From contig NZ_QGGR01000027.1 in NCBI RefSeq assembly GCF_003148685.1, positions 56,979-120,978 on the forward strand: DNA of 64,000 nt. The letters run 5' to 3'. The notes beneath the pieces were generated by a model, which did no database searches, had not been told where the DNA came from, and saw only the letters and a list, made by a program, of their open reading frames with translations. This document shows positions 9,455-20,048 of this stretch, in pieces (the stretch's first letter is position 1; the number at the start of each line of letters is the position of its first letter). A program made the translations under genes and the position numbers. This DNA is from Actinoplanes xinjiangensis. Its GTDB lineage: Bacteria; Actinomycetota; Actinomycetes; Mycobacteriales; Micromonosporaceae.

Positions 9455-10167
9455 GGTTTTTCCTCTTCCCAGCGCTGCCGGATGTTCTCCGGAGCTTCTC
9501 CCTCGCCGGCCCAGGACAGGCCGCCCTCGGCATCCACCACCACGACCCGGGGAGTCCGGACCAGGCCCCAGGCCACCGCGGCGGCCGTCGTGGGCAGGTT
9601 CGGTCCCTCCTCCAGGATGCCCTTCTCCTCGGCCGATCCGGGCTCGCCGGACGACCGCTCCCAATAACCCGTCCAGATCGTCGTGCCGCCGGAGATGTCC
9701 GGGTGCACGAAGACCGTCCCCCGGCCGCGCCACCTGGCCAGATCGGCCGGGACGTCGGCGGCACCGACCGGGCCGGTGACCCGCTCCATGTCCTCGTAGC
9801 CGAACGCGTGCGGCAGCAGCTCGGTCATCCGCAGCGGCCGGGGCAGCGCCTCGACCAGCAACTCCGGGCCGCCGTGCTCCCACAGCAGCTGGCGACAGCG
9901 CCCGCACGGCATCAGCGGGGCGCCGGTGGCGTCCACGCACGAGATCGCCACCAGCCGGCCGCCGCCGGTCGCGTGCAGCGAGCTGACCAGGCCGCACTCG
10001 GCGCACAGGGTCATGCCGAGCGACGCGTTCTCCACGTTGCAGCCGACCACCATCCGGCCGTCGTCGACCAGGCCGGCGACGCCGACCGGGAAGTCCGAAA
10101 CCGGTGTGTACGCCCGCCGCATCGTTTCGATGGCGGCGGCGCGCAGGGCCGCCCAGTCGATCTCCAT
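9451..10167 (-). CDS. cdd: Cytidine deaminase with an extra C-terminal domain
   Basis: Residues 1-130 are a complete cytidine deaminase: CAEC at 55-58 gives the catalytic Glu57 and a zinc Cys, and PCGRC at 87-91 gives the other two. Ordinary tetrameric enzymes stop near 130-140 residues; this one is 238. Residues 145-238 form another, Trp-rich domain (GTTIWTGYWE near 161-170, AAVAWGLVRTPRVVVV near 196-211) that I cannot name. Start ATG at 10167 opens the conserved MEIDW segment. It overlaps deoA by four bases, so both enzymes should be made together. Confidence 0.93.
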   Translation of the reverse strand: MEIDWAALRAAAIETMRRAYTPVSDFPVGVAGLVDDGRMVVGCNVENASLGMTLCAECGLVSSLHATGGGRLVAISCVDATGAPLMPCGRCRQLLWEHGGPELLVEALPRPLRMTELLPHAFGYEDMERVTGPVGAADVPADLARWRGRGTVFVHPDISGGTTIWTGYWERSSGEPGSAEEKGILEEGPNLPTTAAAVAWGLVRTPRVVVVDAEGGLSWAGEGEAPENIRQRWEEEKP

Positions 10168-10249
10168 GACGTCGATTCTGCCGTACCCGGCGGGTCGATC
10201 CGACCGCGGCACCGTTACCCGCGCTCGAAAAATGATCATGAAACAAACG

Positions 10250-10288
10250 GGAAACCGCTCACGAACGTCGGGTTCGCGAGCGGTTTCC
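10250..10288 (-). terminator. Rho-independent terminator of the BMP transporter operon
   Basis: Arms ggaaaccgctc (10250-10260) and gagcggtttcc (10278-10288) pair perfectly, continued by cgaac/gttcg after one mismatch. Read on the minus strand it lies eight bases past the stop of the second permease and is followed by a T-rich stretch (CGTTTGTTTC ... ATTTTT). It separates the transporter transcript from cdd-deoA, which then needs its own promoter in 10168-10249. Confidence 0.85.
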
Positions 10289-10296
10289 GATGGATC

Positions 10297-11565
10297 TCAA
10301 CTCTTGATGTACGGCTGACCGTCCGCCGCCGGAGCACGGACCCGGCCGACCAGACCCGCCACCGCGATCAGCGTGGCCAGGTAGGGCAGCATGTTCAGGA
10401 ACTGGCTGGGCACCGGGCTCTCGATCGCGCTGAGGTAGGTGGCCAGCTTCTGGGCGAACCCGAAGAACAGGGCCGCACCGAGCGCGCCGAACGGGGTGTA
10501 CCGGCCGAAGATGAGCGCGGCCAGGGCGATGAAGCCGGCGCCCGCGGTCATGTTCTTGGTGAAGCTGCCGGTCGCCACCAGCGTGAAGTAGGCGCCGCCG
10601 ATACCCGCCACCACACCGCCGAGCAGCACGTTGAGGTAACGCAGGCCGCGTACCCGGATGCCGACCGTGTCCGCCGCGGTCGGGTGCTCGCCGACCGCCC
10701 GGGTCCGCAGGCCCCACCGGGTCCGGCTGAGCCCGAAGTGGATCGCCACGACCAGGGCGAGTGCCACCCAGACCAGCAGGTTCGCCTCGAACAGCACCGG
10801 GCCGATGACCGGGATGTCGGCCAGACCGGGGATCCGCCACTCGGGCATCTGCGGCGGCGTGTTGTAGGTCTGCGCGTCGGGCTGCATCAGGCGCTCGTAG
10901 AGGAAGCCGGTGATGCCGAGGGCGAACAGGTTGAGCACCATGCCGACGACGGTCTGGTCGACCAGGTAGCGGATCGACAGCACGGCCAGGATGGCGGCGA
11001 TGATCACGCCACCGACCGCCGCGCTGATCAGGCCGGCCCAGACGCTCGTCGCCATCGTGCCGACCAGGGCGCCGGCGAACGCGCCCATCAGGAACTGGCC
11101 CTCGATCGCCACGTTCACCACACCGGACCGCTCACCGAGCACGCCGGCGAGCGCGCCGAGGATCAGCGGCAGGGCCAGTTGGAGGGTGCCCTCGGTGGTG
11201 TCCACCAGCGGCATGAAGTTGCCCGCCACCTGCCAGCACAGGAAGGACAGCACGAAGGCCAGGATGCCCAGGCTGAGCAGCACGTTGGAGCGGCGCCGGG
11301 CCAGGCCGGCCAGCATCGCGCCACCGGCCGCCAGCGCCAGCAGCCCGAAGAGCACCGCACCGACCTGGCCGTTGATGGAGAGCGCGGCGCCTTCGGCGTC
11401 CTCGCTCAGGGTGAACCGGGCGTCCTCGCTCGGCGCCAGCGCGCCGAACACGGCCGCGGCCAGCGCGCCGATCAGGACGAGGGCCAGGCCGAGACGGCAC
11501 TGCCGGGACCAGAACGGCTCCGGCGCGGCGACCTCGGTCGGCTCCTGCACAGTCGCGGTCGACAT
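10297..11565 (-). CDS. BMP-family ABC transporter permease (second subunit)
   Basis: Inner-membrane permease of a nucleoside/simple-sugar ABC importer (BPD_transp_2 type). Many hydrophobic helices run through its 422 residues, and the segment GALAGVLGERSGVVNVAIEGQF is the signature of this subfamily. The start MSTATVQ at 11565, four bases after the upstream permease stop, is preferred over an upstream in-frame codon that overlaps the neighbour. With the other permease, the double ATPase and the BMP lipoprotein it forms a full importer, probably for purine or pyrimidine nucleosides given the salvage enzymes next door. Confidence 0.92.
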   Translation of the reverse strand: MSTATVQEPTEVAAPEPFWSRQCRLGLALVLIGALAAAVFGALAPSEDARFTLSEDAEGAALSINGQVGAVLFGLLALAAGGAMLAGLARRRSNVLLSLGILAFVLSFLCWQVAGNFMPLVDTTEGTLQLALPLILGALAGVLGERSGVVNVAIEGQFLMGAFAGALVGTMATSVWAGLISAAVGGVIIAAILAVLSIRYLVDQTVVGMVLNLFALGITGFLYERLMQPDAQTYNTPPQMPEWRIPGLADIPVIGPVLFEANLLVWVALALVVAIHFGLSRTRWGLRTRAVGEHPTAADTVGIRVRGLRYLNVLLGGVVAGIGGAYFTLVATGSFTKNMTAGAGFIALAALIFGRYTPFGALGAALFFGFAQKLATYLSAIESPVPSQFLNMLPYLATLIAVAGLVGRVRAPAADGQPYIKS

Positions 11566-11569
11566 GTCC

Positions 11570-12828
11570 TCAGCCCTTCGCCAGGGAGGTGCCGGCCCCG
11601 GTGACCCGGGCGGCACGCAGACGGAAGATCGCCTTCACCAGGGCGGGGGCGGCGATGAAGATGACGATGAGCGCCTGGAGCACGGTGACCAGCTCCAACG
11701 AGATGCCCGCGTACGACTGGATCCGGTTCCCACCGGCCCGCAGCGCACCGAACAGCAGTGCGGCGAAGAACGTGCCCCACGGACGGTTGCGGCCCAGCAG
11801 CGCGACGAGCAGGCCGTCGAAGCCGATGTTGCCGGCCACCGCCGGGGTCAGCGCGTACGCCGTACCGAGCACCTGGGTCGCACCACCGAGGCCGGCCAGG
11901 CCCCCGGCGACCGCCATCAACAGCACGTACGTCCGGCCCACACTGATGCCCGCGGTCTGCGCGGCGTGCGGGTTGGCGCCCACCGCGCGGATCTCGAAGC
12001 CGAAGGCCGAACGCTTCAGCAGCCAGGCGACACCGGCCGTGACCAGCACCGCGATCAGGATGCCGAGGTGCACCCGGAGAATGCCGCCGGGGGACGGCAG
12101 CTGTGCCGACTCCGCGACGGACTTGCTGATCGCGTCGGTCCGGCCGGGAGCCTGCACCCCCTTCTGGATGACCAGCCAGGAGAGGAAGAGCGCGGCGGTG
12201 TAGTTGAGCATGATCGTGGTGATCACCTCGTGCGCACCGGTCCGCGCCTTGAGCAGGCCGGGGATGAAGCCCCAGAGCGCACCGCCGATGACACCGGCGA
12301 GCAGCGCGACGACCAGGTTGAGCACGATCGGCAGGCCGAACGTGAAGCCGGCGGCACCGGCCACCACACAGCCGAGCACGGCCTGGCCCTGGGCGCCGAT
12401 GTTGAACAGGCCGCCCCGGAAGGCCAGCGCGACCGACAGACCGGTGAACACCAGCGGCGCGGCGTAGGTCAGCGTCTCCGACAGCGGCGCGAACGCCTCC
12501 TGCCAGGTGGCGGTGCCGTCGAACCAGGCCTGGAACACGGCCGGGTCACCGAAGGCGCCCTTCAGCAGATCGGCGTACGCCTCACTGATCAACGTCCAGC
12601 TGGCGTTCAGCGCGTCCGACGGACGGGCGGTGAAGTAGACGAACTTGGCCAGCACGTCCGCGTCCGAGACGACGATCAGGACCGCGCCGATGATCACCGC
12701 CAGGACGATCGACAGGGTGGTGATCAGGACGTTGTTGGACGCCCAGAGGTTACGGGTGAACACGCTCAGGAAGCTCTCCTGATCGGCGGGCGCCGGCTTC
12801 TTCGGCGCCTCGGTGTTCGTCTCGGCGG

Positions 12829-12832
<4 letters not shown>
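11570..12832 (-). CDS. BMP-family ABC transporter permease (first subunit)
   Basis: Multi-pass permease (420 residues), partner of the following permease. It has a cytosolic N-terminus of about 35 residues, then about ten hydrophobic segments; FRGGLFNIGAQGQAVLG is the subfamily signature. Its ATG overlaps the ATPase stop as ATGA, so translation is probably coupled. An extracytoplasmic stretch of about 80 residues after the first helix is longer than in the partner. Confidence 0.92.
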
Positions 12833-14355
<1,523 letters not shown>

Positions 14356-14413
14356 CGGAATCTCCCGACGTCGGGTAGCTGGTCCTGGTGGACGGTTGAC
14401 AGGTCTAATGCGA

Positions 14414-14456
14414 GCCGCCGCTCGGCCGCGGTGTGAATCCGCGGCCGGGCGGCGGC
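14414..14456 (-). promoter_or_regulatory. Strong intercistronic stem-loop between BMP and ATPase genes
   Basis: Eighteen-base arms at 14414-14431 and 14439-14456 pair at 17 positions plus one possible wobble, with a seven-base loop (tgtgaat). It sits between the stop of the binding-protein gene and the ATPase start, without a U tract. That is the position where importer operons often carry a partial terminator or an RNA-stabilising hairpin that raises binding protein over membrane subunits. Confidence 0.7.
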
Positions 14457-14477
14457 CAGATGCTACCTACTCGAAGG

Positions 14478-15572
14478 TCACTTCGGCGCGCTGGCCGACT
14501 CGACCTTCACCTTGCCCGCGATGATGTCGGCCTTCAGCGTGGTCAGCTCGCCCTTCAGAGCGGCGTCGACCTTGCTGTCGAAGCTGTGGAACTCGGCGAG
14601 CGAGACGCCGTTGTTCTCCAGGTTGCCGACGTAGCCCGGGGTCGCCGACAGGGTCTCACCCTTGGCGCCCTTGACGACGGCCTCCTTGACGGCCTCTTCG
14701 ATGTTCTTGACCACGGTGCTCAGGAACACGTCGCAGTACTGCGCGGCGCTGGTGCAGCCGTCCTGGTCGACCCAGATGACCGAGACCTTGCCGCCGGAGT
14801 CCTTGGCGACCTGCGCGGTGCCCAGGCCGGTGCCGCCGGCGACCGGCATGATCACGTCGGCGCCCTGCGAGACCAGGGTCTGGGTGATGCTCTTGCCCTT
14901 GTTCTGGTCACCGAAGTTCTCGGCGAAGCTGCCGTTCTGCGCGGCCTTGTTCCAGCCGAGCACCTCGACCTTCTTGCCCTTGACCGTGTTGTAGTGGGCG
15001 ACACCGTCGGCGAAGCCGTCCATGAAGATGGTCACCGGGGCGATCTTCAGGCCGCCGTAGGTGCCGACCTTGCCGGTCTTGGTGTAGCCCGCGGCCAGGT
15101 AGCCGGCGAGGAACGCCGCCTGCTGGGTGGCGAACTGCATCGGGTAGACGTTGGGGCTCTCGCTGCCGCTGTCGACGATGCCGAACTGCGACTTGGTGCT
15201 CTCCTTCGCGATCTTGGTGGTGGCCGTACCCATCAGGCCGCCGACCGCGAGGATGAAGTTGCAGTTCTGCGAGACGTAGTTACGCAGGCCCGGCTCGTAG
15301 TCGGCCTCGGACGAGGACGCCACGTACTTCGGGTCGACGTTGGTTGCTTCCTTCTGGGCGGCCTGGAGACCGGCCCACGCGGAGGCGTTGAACGACTTGT
15401 CGTCGATGCCGCCGGTGTCCGTGACCATGCATGCCTTGTAGGCGGCCGCAGCGGCGGTGCTTCCGCTGGCGGCCGGGGTCTCTGCCGGGGCCTCACCACA
15501 GGCGGCGGCAGCGAGCGTCAGCCCACCTGCCGCGAGAATCGCCACGATCCGCTTCCCACGTACTGGGCGCAA
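14478..15572 (-). CDS. BMP-family substrate-binding lipoprotein
   Basis: Extracytoplasmic binding protein of the Bmp/PnrA family, which bind nucleosides. A lipoprotein signal peptide (RGKRIVAILAAGGLTLAAAAC) ends at the lipidated Cys; the mature part opens with CMVTDTGGIDDKSFNASAW, the family's ligand-site segment. First gene of the importer operon. I choose the TTG at 15572 since AAGGAGG lies five bases ahead; a GTG at 15593 is possible but has no ribosome site. Ligand is inferred from the family and from add, cdd and deoA nearby. Confidence 0.92.
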   Translation of the reverse strand: MRPVRGKRIVAILAAGGLTLAAAACGEAPAETPAASGSTAAAAAYKACMVTDTGGIDDKSFNASAWAGLQAAQKEATNVDPKYVASSSEADYEPGLRNYVSQNCNFILAVGGLMGTATTKIAKESTKSQFGIVDSGSESPNVYPMQFATQQAAFLAGYLAAGYTKTGKVGTYGGLKIAPVTIFMDGFADGVAHYNTVKGKKVEVLGWNKAAQNGSFAENFGDQNKGKSITQTLVSQGADVIMPVAGGTGLGTAQVAKDSGGKVSVIWVDQDGCTSAAQYCDVFLSTVVKNIEEAVKEAVVKGAKGETLSATPGYVGNLENNGVSLAEFHSFDSKVDAALKGELTTLKADIIAGKVKVESASAPK

Positions 15573-15772
15573 GACGCCCTCCTTCCGCTGCACACCGAGG
15601 TTCGAGTACCCGGGTGAATCTCAGGTCGGGAGCGTATCCCCGGCCCCGTACCGAGACCGGACATCGGTACGGACTGTTGGCGCACCGTTATACCGCCGCA
15701 ATCACCCTGGTCGTGGCACGTCGCTTTCGGCTGGTTCAGGAGGGAATTGCGCCCGTGACAGGAAACACTGAG

Positions 15773-16000
15773 TTAACGTTCAGCGCGCCGCCATGCCCGT
15801 ACGCCGAGCACGCCGACGGTGGTCCCGATGGCCAGGGACGCGACGATCAGCACGGCGTGCACCCAGAGGAACGCGGTCGGCGCCGAGCCGTCGAAGGAGC
15901 GGTCGTCCTTCCAGATCGCCAGCCCGAACCGGGGCCAGATCACCCAGGTCCACACACCCACGCCGATCAGGAACGCCGCCCAGCGTCTGTTGATCATCAC
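15773..16000 (-). CDS. SCO4848-family small membrane protein
   Basis: A 75-residue membrane protein with two helices, roughly 6-25 and 46-68, and the segment GVWTWVIWPRFGLAIWKD between them, which matches the actinobacterial SCO4848 family as I remember it. Function unknown. Start may be the GTG at 16000 or the ATG directly after it; neither has a strong ribosome site. It lies 200 bases ahead of the BMP gene on the same strand, a gap that should contain the importer promoter. Confidence 0.78.
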   Translation of the reverse strand: MMINRRWAAFLIGVGVWTWVIWPRFGLAIWKDDRSFDGSAPTAFLWVHAVLIVASLAIGTTVGVLGVRAWRRAER

Positions 16001-16021
16001 GGGGCAAGTATCCCAGTGCGG

Positions 16022-16399
16022 TCAGGCGGTGAGTCTCCCGGCTATCCGGCGCCAGCCGGCCAGCACCTCGTCGGGCTCCGGCGGCGCGTCCGGGTACTCC
16101 TGGGCCACCAGCGGCTCGGAGTCCTCCGTCCCCGGGTCCTCCGCGGCGTCCCGGACCAGGTCGATCTCCTTACGGATCGCCTCCACCCCGTTCAGCGGCA
16201 GCATCGGCTCCACCACGGCCATCAGGTCGTCGTCGATCACCACGGCGCGGGCCAGCGCGAGCGCGTGCCGGTGTTCGTACGGCCCGCACACGATGGGCTC
16301 CCAGTCCTCCGTCTCGTCGAGTGATCCGAAGGTGATGACCCACGGCTGCTCGGCGATCGGCGAGCCGGGTGGCAGGTGCAGCGTCACGAGGGTGCCCAT
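16022..16399 (-). CDS. Hypothetical acidic protein
   Basis: About 125 residues, acidic, no membrane segment. It begins MGTLVTLHLPPGSPIAEQPWVITFGSLDETEDWEPIVCGPYE, and the middle ALALARAVVIDDDLMAVVEPMLPL looks like a well-packed alpha/beta domain. I do not recognise the family. The ATG at 16399 is preferred to an upstream in-frame codon at 16465 that would overlap the preceding gene by about 60 bases. It follows the YihY gene by seven bases, so the two are probably cotranscribed. Confidence 0.65.
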   Translation of the reverse strand: MGTLVTLHLPPGSPIAEQPWVITFGSLDETEDWEPIVCGPYEHRHALALARAVVIDDDLMAVVEPMLPLNGVEAIRKEIDLVRDAAEDPGTEDSEPLVAQEYPDAPPEPDEVLAGWRRIAGRLTA

Positions 16400-16406
16400 C
16401 GGCCCA

Positions 16407-17327
16407 TCATCGCGGGCGGTCGTGCCGAATCCAGGTGTTTTGCCCCACCGGGGCGGTCTTGTCATCAGCTGACAGATCGACCACCCGGCCGTGCGGGCTG
16501 GTCGCCGCCCAGGCCGCGCCGAACAGCAGCAGCTGGTTGAAGACGTAGAGGTAGACCAGGGCGCCGACGGCGGAGCCGACCAGGCCGTACGCCGGATTGC
16601 GCTCGACCAGCCCCACGAACGACTTGCCGACGGTGTTGAGCAGCATGATCCCGATGCCGACTTGGAGCACCGGCGGTGTCATCCGGCGGGCCGTCATCCG
16701 CAGCCGGGGCACGGCCGCCAGCAGCGCCGCCGCCAGCAGCATGTTGACCACCAGGGTGAGAACCCAGCTCACCACCGACAGCGGGGCCGTGAACCCGCCG
16801 CCGGCCATCCAGTGCAGCAGCCGCTCCAGGCCGTAGACGGCGAGCTGGGAGAGGGCCAGCAGGAGCAGCAGCCCGACCAGCACCACCAGGTCGACGGCCT
16901 GCCGGATGCCGATGTAGCCGGGTTGCTCGCGGAGCCGCCAGATCAGGCGCTGCGACGACCGGATCGCCTCGACCCAGCCGATACCGGTGAAGGTCAGGCC
17001 GATCAGGCCGACGATGCCGACGCTGCCCTTGCTCTCCAGGATGGCCTGGATGTCGAGGAACGGCAGGTTCTGGTGGAGGAAGTCACGGACCAGGGCGAGC
17101 AGCTCGACGTTGGCGGTGAGCAGCCAGCCGAAGATGGAATACCCGATCAGCAGCAGGGCGAAGACCGCGAAGAAGCCGTAGTAGGCGATGGCCGCGGCCA
17201 ACCGGCCACCCTGGACGCTCTCGTAGCGCAGGATCGCCCGGCAGAAGTGGTCGAAGTAGGGGGATCGGTAACGCACCGCCAGGATCCGGGCCGCGGTGGC
17301 GTCGAAGGCCCGGTCGATCGGATTCAC
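16407..17327 (-). CDS. YihY/BrkB-family inner membrane protein
   Basis: A 306-residue integral membrane protein with about six helices. The family segment GGRLAAAIAYYGFFAVFALLLI is near residues 41-62, and the C-terminal part has the usual YGLVGSAVGALVYLYVFNQLLLFGAAW. Often misnamed ribonuclease BN; real function unknown. It follows the RNA ligase-like gene by 21 bases on the same strand and could be read from the trpS side. Confidence 0.9.
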   Translation of the reverse strand: MNPIDRAFDATAARILAVRYRSPYFDHFCRAILRYESVQGGRLAAAIAYYGFFAVFALLLIGYSIFGWLLTANVELLALVRDFLHQNLPFLDIQAILESKGSVGIVGLIGLTFTGIGWVEAIRSSQRLIWRLREQPGYIGIRQAVDLVVLVGLLLLLALSQLAVYGLERLLHWMAGGGFTAPLSVVSWVLTLVVNMLLAAALLAAVPRLRMTARRMTPPVLQVGIGIMLLNTVGKSFVGLVERNPAYGLVGSAVGALVYLYVFNQLLLFGAAWAATSPHGRVVDLSADDKTAPVGQNTWIRHDRPR

Positions 17328-17348
17328 CGGCCGACCGTATCGGACACT

Positions 17349-17906
17349 TCAGCTTCCGAGTGGGAAGTCCCGGCGTGGCCGCCAGGGACCCTCACCGCCG
17401 TGGGAGAACAGGGTGAACGCGGTGACCTCGAATCGGGCCGAGAAATCGGCCAGATCGTCGAACACCGCGTCCAGCGCCTCAGCCGGCACGTCCTGCGCCA
17501 CCGTGACGTGCGGGTGGTACGGAAAACGGGTGTCCCGGTTGATGTCCTCGGAGCGGGTGATCGCCTCGGCCAGCAGCTCGCACTCGCTGATCCCCTGGGC
17601 CAGCGTCACGAACACCACCTCGGTGATCGGCCGGAACGTGCCGGTCCCCCGCAGGTGGACGGTGAACGGCTGCTGGGCCGACGCGATCGCCTCGAGATGT
17701 TTCTCGATCGCCGGCAGCGCGTCGGCGGCCACCTCGGTGGGCCCGAGGAGGGTGACGTGCGCCGGCGTCCAGGCGGCCTGCGGGTCACCGGCCTCCGCCC
17801 GCCGGCGGGTGAGCGCCGAGCCCCACGGCTCGGGGATGTCGACGGCCACGCCGATGCGGGTGGAGTCGGGCACAGCGCGCGGGCGGCTGTCGTCGGGATC
17901 GGACAT
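17349..17906 (-). CDS. 2'-5' RNA ligase / 2H phosphoesterase family protein
   Basis: A 185-residue 2H phosphoesterase-fold protein with two HxT/V catalytic motifs: HVTL near residue 50 and HVTV near 133. Members act on RNA 2',3'-cyclic phosphates or 2'-5' linkages; the substrate here is unknown. It starts eight bases after the trpS stop and ends 21 bases before the YihY gene, suggesting one transcript from trpS. Confidence 0.85.
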   Translation of the reverse strand: MSDPDDSRPRAVPDSTRIGVAVDIPEPWGSALTRRRAEAGDPQAAWTPAHVTLLGPTEVAADALPAIEKHLEAIASAQQPFTVHLRGTGTFRPITEVVFVTLAQGISECELLAEAITRSEDINRDTRFPYHPHVTVAQDVPAEALDAVFDDLADFSARFEVTAFTLFSHGGEGPWRPRRDFPLGS

Positions 17907-17914
17907 GGTGCGGC

Positions 17915-18949
17915 TCAGGCTTCGCGGGCCGGACTGAGGAAACCCACGTTCTGGTACGCCCTGGCGAGCGTGGCCGCGGAGACGGCCCGCGCCTTCTCGG
18001 CGCCGATCGCCAGCACCTTGTCGAGCTGGGCCGGGTCGTCGAGGTAGAGCCTGGTCCGCTCCTGGATCGGCTTGACGAACTCGACGAGCACCTCGGCGAG
18101 GTCCTTCTTGAGGTCGCCGTAGCCGCGCCCGTCGTACGCCTCGAGCAGCTCGTCGATGGCCCGGCTGGTGAGCGCCGCGTAGATGGTCAGCAGGTTGCTG
18201 ACGCCGGGCTTGTTCTCCTCGTCGTAGAGGATCTCGCGCCCGGTGTCGGTGACCGCCGACTTGATCTTCTTGGCCGAGCGGGCCGGGTCCTCCAGCAGCT
18301 CGATGATGCCGTTGGGCGAGGAGGCCGACTTCGACATCTTGATCGCCGGGTCCTGGAGGTCGAAGATCTTCGCGGTGTCCTTCACGATGTACGCCGAGGG
18401 CACGGTGAACGTCTTGCCGAACCGGGAGTTGAACCGCTGGGCCAGGTCGCGGGTCAGCTCCAGGTGCTGGCGCTGGTCCTCACCGACGGGCACCTGGTCG
18501 GCCTGGTAGAGCAGGATGTCGGCGGCCTGGAGGATCGGGTAGCTGAACAGGCCGACGGTCGTGCTGTCCTGCCCGGCCTTGGCCGACTTGTCCTTGAACT
18601 GGACCATCCGGCCGGCCTCGCCGAACCCGGTGATGCAGCTGAGCACCCAGCCGAGCTGCGCGTGCTCGGGCACGTGCGACTGGACGAAGAGGGTGCACCG
18701 CTCCGGGTCGAGCCCGAGGGCGAGCAACTGGGCGGCGGAAATCCGGCTTCGCTTCCGCAGAAGCGCCGGATCGTGTCCCATGGTGATGGCGTGCAGGTCG
18801 ACCACGCAGTAGAACGCGTCGTGCGTGTCCTGCATCGACACCCAGTTGCGCACCGCGCCCAGGTAGTTGCCGAGGTGGAAGGAGTCGGCCGTCGGCTGGA
18901 TGCCGGAAAGCACTCGCGGGCGGCGGGCAACGTCGGACATGGGCGCCAT
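17915..18949 (-). CDS. trpS: Tryptophanyl-tRNA synthetase
   Basis: Class Ic aminoacyl-tRNA synthetase charging tRNA-Trp. The HIGH-type motif appears as SFHLGNYLG near residues 23-31, and KMSKSASSPNG near 199-209 is the KMSKS loop. With the ATG at 18949 (MAPMSDVARRPR) the protein is 344 residues, normal for the bacterial enzyme; a second ATG three codons later is equally possible. The longer upstream reading frame is a shadow of galE. Divergent from galE. Confidence 0.96.
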   Translation of the reverse strand: MAPMSDVARRPRVLSGIQPTADSFHLGNYLGAVRNWVSMQDTHDAFYCVVDLHAITMGHDPALLRKRSRISAAQLLALGLDPERCTLFVQSHVPEHAQLGWVLSCITGFGEAGRMVQFKDKSAKAGQDSTTVGLFSYPILQAADILLYQADQVPVGEDQRQHLELTRDLAQRFNSRFGKTFTVPSAYIVKDTAKIFDLQDPAIKMSKSASSPNGIIELLEDPARSAKKIKSAVTDTGREILYDEENKPGVSNLLTIYAALTSRAIDELLEAYDGRGYGDLKKDLAEVLVEFVKPIQERTRLYLDDPAQLDKVLAIGAEKARAVSAATLARAYQNVGFLSPAREA

Positions 18950-19011
18950 TGTGACAGCCCCGGCCCGCGATCCGCGAATCCCCTGCCGGGGCATGCTGAT
19001 GTTCGAACCTG

Positions 19012-19040
19012 TTGACCTTTGATCGTTTCTGGGGAATTCT
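19012..19040 (+). promoter_or_regulatory. Candidate sigma-70-type promoter for galE-galK
   Basis: TTGACC at 19012-19017 is followed after 17 bases by AATTCT at 19035-19040. It lies 34 bases ahead of the galE GTG. The -35 is good, the -10 is weak, so this is a suggestion. Confidence 0.35.
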
Positions 19041-19073
19041 AGGTTCGTCCGCACCAGAGAAAGGGCCTCAGTC

Positions 19074-20048
19074 GTGAAATTGCTCGTCACCGGCGGCGCC
19101 GGGTACGTCGGCAGTGTGACCAGCAGGCTACTGCTGGACGCGGGCCACGAAGTGGTCGTGCTCGACAATCTGCGCACCGGGTTCCAGGAGGCGGTCGCCC
19201 CCGACGCGACCTTCGTGCAGGCCGACATCGCCGACGCCGGGCAGGTGCTCACGCCGGACTCCGGTTTCGACGCGGTGCTGCACTTCGCCGGCCTGATCGC
19301 GGCCGGCGAGTCGATGGCCCGGCCGGAGCTGTACTGGCACGAGAACGTGGTGAAGTCGCTGGCCCTCCTCGACGCGATCCGTGCCGCGAAGGTACCGCGT
19401 GTGATCTTCTCCTCCACCGCCGCGGTCTACGGCAACCCGGTCGAGCTGCCCATCACCGAATCCGCGATCAAAGCACCGACCAGCACGTACGGGTCGACGA
19501 AGCTCACCTTCGACCTGGCGCTCACCTCGGAGGCGTTCGCGCACGGCCTGGCCGCCGTCTCGCTGCGCTACTTCAACGTGGCCGGCGCCTACATCGCCGA
19601 GGGCCACGAGATCGGCGAGCGGCACGACCCGGAGACCCACCTGATCCCGATCACCCTTCAGGTGGCCGCCGGCAAGCGGGAGAAACTGCAACTGTTCGGC
19701 GACGACTACCCGACCGTGGACGGCACCTGCGTGCGCGACTACATCCACGTCGATGACCTGGCGCGGGCCCACCTGCTGGCCCTGGACGCCACGGTCGCCG
19801 GTGAGCACCGCATCTACAACCTGGGCAACGGCAACGGCTTCTCCAACCGGCAGGTCGTCGAGGCGGCCCGCGAGGTCACCGGCGCCGAGATCCCGGTGGA
19901 GATCGCCGCACGCCGCGACGGCGACCCGGCCACCCTGGTCGCCTCGTCCGGGCGGGCCCGCGACGAGCTGGGCTGGACCCCGCGGAAGAACACCCTGCAC
20001 GACATGATCGGCGACGCGTGGACCTTCTACCGCAAGCACGTGGCATGA
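19074..20048 (+). CDS. galE: UDP-glucose 4-epimerase
   Basis: Interconverts UDP-glucose and UDP-galactose (Leloir pathway). NAD-binding GGAGYVGS at residues 7-14, catalytic Ser/Tyr/Lys as SSTAAVYG and YGSTK (near 118-125 and 144-148), 324 residues, normal length. The GTG start has agaaaggg nine bases before it. It overlaps galK by four bases (ATGA). No galT is present in the window, so either it lies elsewhere or the pair mainly balances UDP-sugars for the glycan genes. Confidence 0.96.
   Translation: MKLLVTGGAGYVGSVTSRLLLDAGHEVVVLDNLRTGFQEAVAPDATFVQADIADAGQVLTPDSGFDAVLHFAGLIAAGESMARPELYWHENVVKSLALLDAIRAAKVPRVIFSSTAAVYGNPVELPITESAIKAPTSTYGSTKLTFDLALTSEAFAHGLAAVSLRYFNVAGAYIAEGHEIGERHDPETHLIPITLQVAAGKREKLQLFGDDYPTVDGTCVRDYIHVDDLARAHLLALDATVAGEHRIYNLGNGNGFSNRQVVEAAREVTGAEIPVEIAARRDGDPATLVASSGRARDELGWTPRKNTLHDMIGDAWTFYRKHVA

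Noticed and set aside
6704..9667. Plus-strand ORF of 987 residues
   Set aside because: Frame-shifted and antisense shadow of the rRNA methyltransferase, DUF4272 protein and deoA.
19001..19008. GTTCGAAC resembling a LexA/SOS box in front of galE
   Set aside because: The half-sites lack the four-base spacing of actinobacterial LexA boxes, and galE is not a usual SOS gene.
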